Part shown: positions 21,647 through 26,765 of the stretch, one piece after another
Position numbering within the stretch: position 1 is the stretch's first letter
Layout: every line of letters begins with the position of its first letter
Source: Bacillota bacterium
GTDB taxonomy: Bacteria > Bacillota > Bacilli > Bacillales > Cytobacillaceae
Length of the DNA: 26,765 nucleotides
Reading direction: 5' to 3'
Assembly: GCA_030705745.1 (NCBI GenBank)
Contig: JAUZPT010000004.1
Location: forward strand, 1-26,765
Program-made: the position numbers and the translations under genes
The notes under the pieces: model-generated
The model's input: the letters and a program-made list of their open reading frames with translations, nothing else
The model's database searches: none
Told to the model about the DNA's origin: nothing

Positions 21647-22579
21647 ATGTTTGAACATACAACCGTTTTATTGAAAGAAGCAGTTGAAGGCCTAAATATA
21701 AAGCCCGATGGCATGTATGTCGATTGTACCCTTGGAGGGGCCGGACATAGTGCCCTCATTCTCTCGAAATTGAATGAAAAAGGCCGCTTGTTTGCCTTCG
21801 ACCAGGATGAAACAGCGATTGCCAATGCAAAAGAAAAATTGGCGGAATACAGTGACCGAGTAACTTTTATTAAAAGTAATTTCCTTTTCTTGAAAGAAGA
21901 GCTTGAAAAGCTTGGCATTGAGAAAGTTGATGGAATATTGTATGACCTTGGAGTTTCATCTCCCCAATTGGATACACCGGAAAGAGGATTCAGCTATCAT
22001 CATGATGCGCCGTTGGATATGAGAATGGACAATGATGCGCCGCTGTCTGCTTATCAAGTCATTAACGAATGGAAATATGAAGATCTTGTAAGGATTTTTT
22101 TCCAGTATGGTGAAGAAAAATTTTCAAAACAAATTGCACGCAAGATTGAGAAAGCAAGAGAAGAGAAACATATTGAAACTACCGGTGAATTGGTGGAACT
22201 CATAAAAGAAGCGATTCCTGCTCCCGCCAGAAGAAAGGGCGGCCATCCTGCGAAAAGAGTTTTTCAGGCGATAAGAATCGCAGTAAATGATGAATTATCG
22301 GTCTTTGAAAAATCACTTGAACAAGCAATGACGCTGTTAAATCAACATGGAAGAATCAGTGTAATCACCTTTCATTCCTTGGAAGACCGAATTTGCAAGT
22401 CTGCTTTCAGAAAAGCAAGTGAAACACCTAATTTGTTACCTGGGCTTCCGATTATTCCGGAAGAATATATGCCGGAGATGAAGCTGGTAACAAGAAAGCC
22501 GATAGTGCCTTCGGAAAATGAACTAGAGCTTAATAATCGCGCGCGTTCTGCAAAACTTCGGCTCGCTGAAAAATTATAA
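21647..22579 (+). CDS. rsmH: 16S rRNA (cytosine1402-N4)-methyltransferase RsmH (MraW)
   Basis: RsmH uses S-adenosylmethionine to methylate N4 of C1402 in 16S rRNA, helping P-site accuracy. The protein has 310 residues. The start [16 protein letters not shown] is typical; the SAM-binding [12 protein letters not shown] lies at about 24–35, [13 protein letters not shown] near 100–112, DMRMD near 124–128, the inserted helical domain with [18 protein letters not shown] (about 203–220), and ITFHSLEDR (about 244–252). The ATG 21647 is used rather than the adjoining TTG 21644; the SD is AAAGGTGG. It is followed by ftsL after 46 nt, as in other Firmicutes. Confidence 0.95.
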   Translation: MFEHTTVLLKEAVEGLNIKPDGMYVDCTLGGAGHSALILSKLNEKGRLFAFDQDETAIANAKEKLAEYSDRVTFIKSNFLFLKEELEKLGIEKVDGILYDLGVSSPQLDTPERGFSYHHDAPLDMRMDNDAPLSAYQVINEWKYEDLVRIFFQYGEEKFSKQIARKIEKAREEKHIETTGELVELIKEAIPAPARRKGGHPAKRVFQAIRIAVNDELSVFEKSLEQAMTLLNQHGRISVITFHSLEDRICKSAFRKASETPNLLPGLPIIPEEYMPEMKLVTRKPIVPSENELELNNRARSAKLRLAEKL

Positions 22580-22625
22580 AAGATAAAAATCAAATAGATA
22601 GAACTAGAAAACAGGAGGGGAAGAA

Positions 22626-22982
22626 ATGAGTAATCTAGCCAGGAAGCTTCAACAGGAACAACAGCAGAGGACAGTCAAAGAACCAAAGAAGGCGAGAATT
22701 AAAAAAATCGGGATTACACCGGGGGAAATGGTGTTAGGTTTGGCTTTTGTGACACTAATAGGATTTGGATCTGTTCAGATGATTTCAAAACAGGCTCAAA
22801 TGTATAGTGTGAACAAGGAAATTCAGGATGTACAAGTTTCCATTACAAACCAGCAAAAGGTAAATAATGATTTGAAAGACCAAGTAAGTGAGCTAAGTAC
22901 ATACGCACGCATAGGAGAAAAAGCAAAAAAACTTGGACTTCAATTGAATGAAAATAATGTTAAGGTAGTGCAGGGGAAATGA
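22626..22982 (+). CDS. ftsL: Cell division protein FtsL
   Basis: FtsL is a bitopic divisome protein that works with DivIC (FtsB) and activates the septal synthase FtsW–PBP2B. The protein has 118 residues: a basic cytoplasmic N-terminus (about 1–32), one membrane segment (about 33–53, GEMVLGLAFVTLIGFGSVQM) and an extracytoplasmic coiled coil (about 58–105) with heptad hydrophobics. The sequence is poorly conserved in the family, but position, size and topology agree. In B. subtilis FtsL is short-lived and limits division. ATG 22626 has GGAGGGG. Its stop overlaps the pbpB start in ATGA, so the two partner proteins are translationally coupled. Confidence 0.93.
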   Translation: MSNLARKLQQEQQQRTVKEPKKARIKKIGITPGEMVLGLAFVTLIGFGSVQMISKQAQMYSVNKEIQDVQVSITNQQKVNNDLKDQVSELSTYARIGEKAKKLGLQLNENNVKVVQGK

Positions 22983-25225
22983 TTAAGAAACAGAAGAATA
23001 TGAACAATGGAGCAGTCGGATTATTTGCGTTTTTCGTCCTGCTCTTTTTTATATTGGCTTACAGATATTTCTCTATTCAAATTTCAGGAGAAGTTTCAGG
23101 GCAACCTCTTGTGGCAAGAGCACAGCAAAAATATATGAAAGAAAACGTCATCGAAGCGAGCCGGGGAACAATTTATGACCGGAAAGGGGAAGTTGTTGCT
23201 GAGGACACAGCTGCCTATACATTGATTGCCATACTCGATAAAAAAATGACAGTGGATCCGAAAAAACCGATGCATGTGGTCGATCCGGATAAAGAAGCTA
23301 GAGAGCTCGCCCAATATATCGACATGAGTGAATCCGACATTTATCAAAAGCTGTCTGAAAAACATATATTTCAGGTTCAATTTGGTAAGGCTGGACGAGA
23401 TATCTCCTTTCAAACCAAAAGTAAAATAGAAGCTCTTAAGCTGCCCGGCATTACTTTTATTCGGGATTCTAAACGCTTTTACCCAAATGGCATATTCGCA
23501 TCGCATGTTGTAGGGTACACGGAGACGAAAGATCAAGGGGATCAAAAAGCACTATCAATCGGAAAAATGGGCATTGAAAAAACCTTTAACAATTATTTGA
23601 CAGGCACAAATGGGAAAATTGATTATCAAAGTGATTTATGGGGTTATTTGCTGCCAAATGGGAAAAAGAAAATCACGCCTGCACAAAATGGAGATGACGT
23701 ATATCTTACTTTGGATAAGAATATTCAGACCTTTTTAGAAGATTCCCTCAACAAAGTAGATCAAGAATACAAGCCCAAAAAAATAATCGCCATTGTCGCA
23801 GATCCGAAAACAGGAGAGATTCTTGCGATGGGGCAAAGGCCGACCTTCAATCCGAAAACTCGTGAAGGAATTGAAAAAAGTTGGCACAATGAGAGTGTTG
23901 AAACATCTTTCGAACCCGGTTCGACAATGAAGATTTTCACTTTATCCGCTGCAATTCAGGAAAATGTGTTTAATCCGAATGAGTTTTATCAATCTGGTTC
24001 CTATAAAGTCACTCCAAAAGACCGGCCAATCCATGATCATAATTATGTGGGCTGGGGGAAGATCACCTTCTTGGAAGGCGTGCAGAGATCATCCAACGTT
24101 GCTTTTGCGCGAATTGCAAATGAAAAATTGGGCTTTGACAAATTGAGAGAGTATTTAACAAAATTCGGATTTGATAAACCTACTGGCATTGATTTGCCTG
24201 ATGAGACGTCAGGAAAGATTCAATATCAATGGCCAATAGAAAAAGCGACAACAGCTTTTGGACAGGGAACTGCGATAACACCAATCCAGCAAATTCAGGC
24301 TGCAACTGCAGTAGCGAATGGCGGCAAAATGATGAAGCCGCACATAGTCCAGAAAATTATCAATCATGACACAGGGAAAGTAGTGAAAAATTATTTGCCT
24401 GAAGTCGTTTCTACACCGATCTCCTCCGAAACGGCAAAAAAAGTGCGTGACATACTCGAAACGGTCGTTACATCACCAAAGGGTACCGGGAGTCGTTACA
24501 AGATTGATGGATACAATGTTGCCGGAAAGACTGGCACCGCGCAAATGCCAGGTCCTGATGGCAAGTATTTAACTGGGCCAAGTAATTATGTATTTTCGTT
24601 TTTAGGAATGGCGCCTACGAATGATCCTAAGCTGATCGTCTATGTAGCGGTTCAACAGCCTAATATTGATAATTACTTCAAAGGGTCAATTCCTGTTTCC
24701 GAAGTTTTCAAGCCGTTGATGAAGAGCAGCTTACAATATTTGAATATACAGCCGTCAAAGCAAGAAAAACCACAATCTAACCTTTTGCCTGATATGATTG
24801 GACAATCTTCTGAGTCGGCAATCACAGAGTTAAAGGACAAAGGATTCGATACAATCGTTCTTGGCAATGGAGGAGAAGTCGTAAATCAGCTTCCTACTGG
24901 GGGAAGGGTAATCCTTGAAGGGGAAAAAGTTATTCTGAATACGGGTGGAAATGTTATAATGCCAACCTTAAAAGGCTGGTCACTAAGAGATGTAATGAAA
25001 ATAGGGCGACTGCTCAATGTTAAACTTAGTTCTGCGGGAAGCGGATATGTAGATAAACAAAGTATACAAGCTGGAACTCATCTTCAGCGGGGAGATTCTT
25101 TGATTGTACAACTTATGAAACCCGAGCAATTGAATAGCGAAATGCTGCAGAAAAAAGATACAGCTAAGGGAACGACGGGGAAATCAGTGAAGAATAGCCC
25201 CTCTGATACGAGTATGCATGACTAA
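22979..25225 (+). CDS. pbpB: Penicillin-binding protein 2B (septal transpeptidase)
   Basis: PBP2B is the class B transpeptidase that cross-links septal peptidoglycan together with FtsW. The protein has 748 residues: a membrane anchor near 12–30 (VGLFAFFVLLFFILAYRYFS), a dimerisation/pedestal domain beginning with EASRGTIYDRKGEVVAEDT (about 59–77), and a transpeptidase domain with the catalytic motifs STMK (Ser315, Lys318), SSN (371–373) and KTGT (517–520). Two C-terminal PASTA repeats (about 600–725) include LLPDMIGQSSESAITELKDK and VIMPTLKGWSLRDVMK. The tail (about 725–748) is polar and disordered. All key residues are present. The start ATG 22979 overlaps ftsL by four nt. spoVD follows 96 nt downstream. 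Confidence 0.95.
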   Translation: MIKKQKNMNNGAVGLFAFFVLLFFILAYRYFSIQISGEVSGQPLVARAQQKYMKENVIEASRGTIYDRKGEVVAEDTAAYTLIAILDKKMTVDPKKPMHVVDPDKEARELAQYIDMSESDIYQKLSEKHIFQVQFGKAGRDISFQTKSKIEALKLPGITFIRDSKRFYPNGIFASHVVGYTETKDQGDQKALSIGKMGIEKTFNNYLTGTNGKIDYQSDLWGYLLPNGKKKITPAQNGDDVYLTLDKNIQTFLEDSLNKVDQEYKPKKIIAIVADPKTGEILAMGQRPTFNPKTREGIEKSWHNESVETSFEPGSTMKIFTLSAAIQENVFNPNEFYQSGSYKVTPKDRPIHDHNYVGWGKITFLEGVQRSSNVAFARIANEKLGFDKLREYLTKFGFDKPTGIDLPDETSGKIQYQWPIEKATTAFGQGTAITPIQQIQAATAVANGGKMMKPHIVQKIINHDTGKVVKNYLPEVVSTPISSETAKKVRDILETVVTSPKGTGSRYKIDGYNVAGKTGTAQMPGPDGKYLTGPSNYVFSFLGMAPTNDPKLIVYVAVQQPNIDNYFKGSIPVSEVFKPLMKSSLQYLNIQPSKQEKPQSNLLPDMIGQSSESAITELKDKGFDTIVLGNGGEVVNQLPTGGRVILEGEKVILNTGGNVIMPTLKGWSLRDVMKIGRLLNVKLSSAGSGYVDKQSIQAGTHLQRGDSLIVQLMKPEQLNSEMLQKKDTAKGTTGKSVKNSPSDTSMHD

Positions 25226-25280
25226 GCTTCTCAAAATAAGGCATTGAATTTTGGCGATGTTCTAAATGAAATTGTACAAG

Positions 25281-25289
25281 CATATAAAT
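25281..25289 (+). promoter_or_regulatory. Possible SigE -10 element upstream of spoVD
   Basis: CATATAAAT resembles the mother-cell SigE -10. The expected -35 position (25259–25266, GTTCTAAA) is a weak match. spoVD is expressed from its own SigE promoter in B. subtilis, which makes the site plausible. Confidence 0.35.
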
Positions 25290-25321
25290 GAACGACCTAT
25301 GTAAAGGAGGATCGTTCTTTT

Positions 25322-26765
25322 ATGCGTGTTTCTAATGTAACCGTCCGCAAGAGGCTTATGATTGCTTTGTTCGTCGGTATTCTTACCTTCTTGATTATTG
25401 ACGTCCGGCTTGGCTATGTTCAGTTTATACTAGGGGATCATTTAACAGATATGGCTAAAGGTTCCTGGAGCAGGAATATTCCATTTGAGCCTAAGCGGGG
25501 AGAGATTGTCGACCGGAATGGTGTTCCACTTGCCACGAATGTAAGTGCTCCGACAGTATATATTGTTCCAAGACAAATAAAAGATCCTTCAGGAACTGCT
25601 GGTAAATTGGCTTCCGTACTGCAATTATCCAAAGAAAAAACATATAAAAATATAACAGCGGTAGAATCGATAGTACGCCTTCCGGGTGGAAGAAAGATTT
25701 CTCATGAAAAGGCAAAGGAAATCAGAGCGCTTGGCCTGCCGGGTGTTTATATTGGAGAGGATTCCAAGCGCTATTATCCTTTTGGGAATTATTTGTCTCA
25801 TGTTCTTGGATTTACAGGAATTGATAATCAAGGATTGATGGGACTGGAATTATATTATGACAAAGAGCTTAGCGGGAGCGGTGGTGCTGTAAAGTTTTAC
25901 GCGAATGCCAAAGGAGGACGCATGAATCATATGGCGGATGATTACGAGCCGCCAATTGATGGACTTGATTTAAAATTGACGGTCGACAGTAGGATTCAGA
26001 CGATTGTCGAGAGAGAACTTGATATCGCTCAGGCGACATATCACCCTGATGGATTGATCGCCATAGCAATGAATCCGAATAATGGAGAAATTTTAGCTAT
26101 GTCAAGCAGGCCAAATTTCGATCCAGCCAATTTCAGGAATGTTCCGCAGGAAGTGTATAACAGAAATCTTCCTGTGTGGAGCACGTATGAACCGGGATCA
26201 ACATTTAAAATTATTACGCTTGCAGCAGCCCTCCAGGAGGGAAAAGTGAATCTTGAAAAAGAGCATTTCTATGACCCTGGATTTGTGAAAGTTGCCGGAG
26301 CGAGATTGAAATGCTGGAAAAAAACAGGACATGGTGATCAGACGTTTTTGGAAGTAGTCCAAAATTCTTGCAATCCGGGATTCGTCGCACTCGGTGAAAG
26401 GCTAGGCAAAGAAAAGCTTTTTAAGTATATAAAAGGGTTTGGATTTGGAGAAAAAACGGGAATTGATTTGCAAGGTGAAGGAACAGGGATTTTGTTTAAC
26501 ATGAAACGAGTTGGACCTGTTGAGCTTGCCACCACTGCTTTTGGTCAGGGGGTATCTGTCACACCTATTCAACAGGCAGCTGCTGTATCTGCTGCTGTGA
26601 ATGGAGGAATCCTTTATAAACCCTTTATTGCAAAGGAATTAATCGATCCCGTGACGAAGCAAATTGTGATGAGTAAAGCACCAGTGGCAAAACGGAGAGT
26701 GATTTCTGAAGCAACCTCCAAGGAAATTCGGTATGCTCTAGAAAATGTAGTGGCAAAAGGGTCCG
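25322..26765 (+). CDS. spoVD: SpoVD, sporulation-specific penicillin-binding protein, 5' part
   Basis: The reading frame runs open to the window end (481 codons). SpoVD is a class B transpeptidase that works with SpoVE to make spore cortex peptidoglycan. It has a membrane anchor near 12–30 (MIALFVGILTFLIIDVRLGY), a pedestal domain starting at PFEPKRGEIVDRNGVPLAT (about 56–74), and a transpeptidase domain with STFK (Ser293, Lys296) and SCN (349–351). The KTG motif would lie past the end. Cys331 and Cys350 are 19 residues apart, exactly as the Cys332/Cys351 pair of B. subtilis SpoVD that forms a disulfide reduced by StoA. So the redox switch seems conserved. ATG 25322 has AAAGGAGG 11 nt upstream. 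A PASTA domain is expected beyond the window. Confidence 0.95.
   Translation, partial: MRVSNVTVRKRLMIALFVGILTFLIIDVRLGYVQFILGDHLTDMAKGSWSRNIPFEPKRGEIVDRNGVPLATNVSAPTVYIVPRQIKDPSGTAGKLASVLQLSKEKTYKNITAVESIVRLPGGRKISHEKAKEIRALGLPGVYIGEDSKRYYPFGNYLSHVLGFTGIDNQGLMGLELYYDKELSGSGGAVKFYANAKGGRMNHMADDYEPPIDGLDLKLTVDSRIQTIVERELDIAQATYHPDGLIAIAMNPNNGEILAMSSRPNFDPANFRNVPQEVYNRNLPVWSTYEPGSTFKIITLAAALQEGKVNLEKEHFYDPGFVKVAGARLKCWKKTGHGDQTFLEVVQNSCNPGFVALGERLGKEKLFKYIKGFGFGEKTGIDLQGEGTGILFNMKRVGPVELATTAFGQGVSVTPIQQAAAVSAAVNGGILYKPFIAKELIDPVTKQIVMSKAPVAKRRVISEATSKEIRYALENVVAKGS

Noticed and set aside
21602..21650. Separate promoter for rsmH
   Set aside because: The AT-rich spacer after mraZ has no convincing -35/-10 pair; rsmH is more likely read through from the mraZ promoter.

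Overview
The window is a chromosomal segment from a low-GC, spore-forming Bacillaceae bacterium (Firmicutes). Its gene order follows the ylb–mra region of Bacillus subtilis: ylbB, ylbC, ylbD, ylbE, ylbF, ylbG, rsmD (ylbH), coaD, ylbJ, ylbK, tmcAL (ylbM), ylbN, rpmF, ylbO, ylbP, panE (ylbQ), bshC, mraZ, rsmH, ftsL, pbpB, spoVD. Spore genes (ylbD coat protein, YlbJ, an RsfA/YlbO-type regulator, SpoVD) and bacillithiol synthesis (BshC) support this. The species is probably not B. subtilis itself: ylbL is missing, a ylbA-like gene sits in another place, and several extra genes are inserted. All names come from reading the proteins by eye; no database search was run.

Layout. 1–4.7 kb: the end of a CBS-domain gene, the CAP-domain protein YlbC, an unknown membrane-anchored protein on the minus strand, the ylbD–ylbE pair behind a SigK-like promoter, an unknown lipoprotein, the regulators ylbF and ylbG, and a convergent ylbA-like gene. 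4.8–7.7 kb: an unknown 476-residue membrane-anchored protein, a structured leader with a 16-codon ORF, then rsmD and coaD. 7.7–11.3 kb: ylbJ and ylbK are divergent, and ylbK is convergent with tmcAL. 11.5–14.4 kb: ylbN–rpmF from a consensus SigA promoter, an atypical crotonase-family gene, the RsfA-type regulator and a GNAT acetyltransferase. 14.6–17.8 kb: a compact three-gene acyl-CoA carboxylase operon (biotin carboxylase, 70-residue biotin carrier, carboxyltransferase) with a SigA promoter and a cre-like site. 17.9–21 kb: panE overlapping a DUF3397-type membrane gene, then bshC. 21–26.8 kb: the start of the division/cell-wall cluster, with phased MraZ boxes, mraZ, rsmH, ftsL, pbpB and a spoVD that runs off the window end.

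How the genes work together. The mra cluster supplies septal peptidoglycan synthesis (FtsL, PBP2B) and spore cortex synthesis (SpoVD). panE and coaD serve pantothenate/CoA synthesis, and bshC makes the thiol bacillithiol. rsmD, rsmH, tmcAL and rpmF serve the ribosome and tRNA. The carboxylase operon handles an acyl-CoA that cannot be named from sequence; the nearby crotonase-family protein may act on a related malonyl-type CoA ester.

Most of the window is conserved Firmicute housekeeping and sporulation DNA. I see no phage, transposon, CRISPR array, rRNA or tRNA. The least explained parts are the rsmD leader with its tiny ORF and opposite-strand terminator, the crotonase homologue lacking a catalytic glutamate, and the unknown proteins at 1548–1913, 2895–3338 and 4837–6267.
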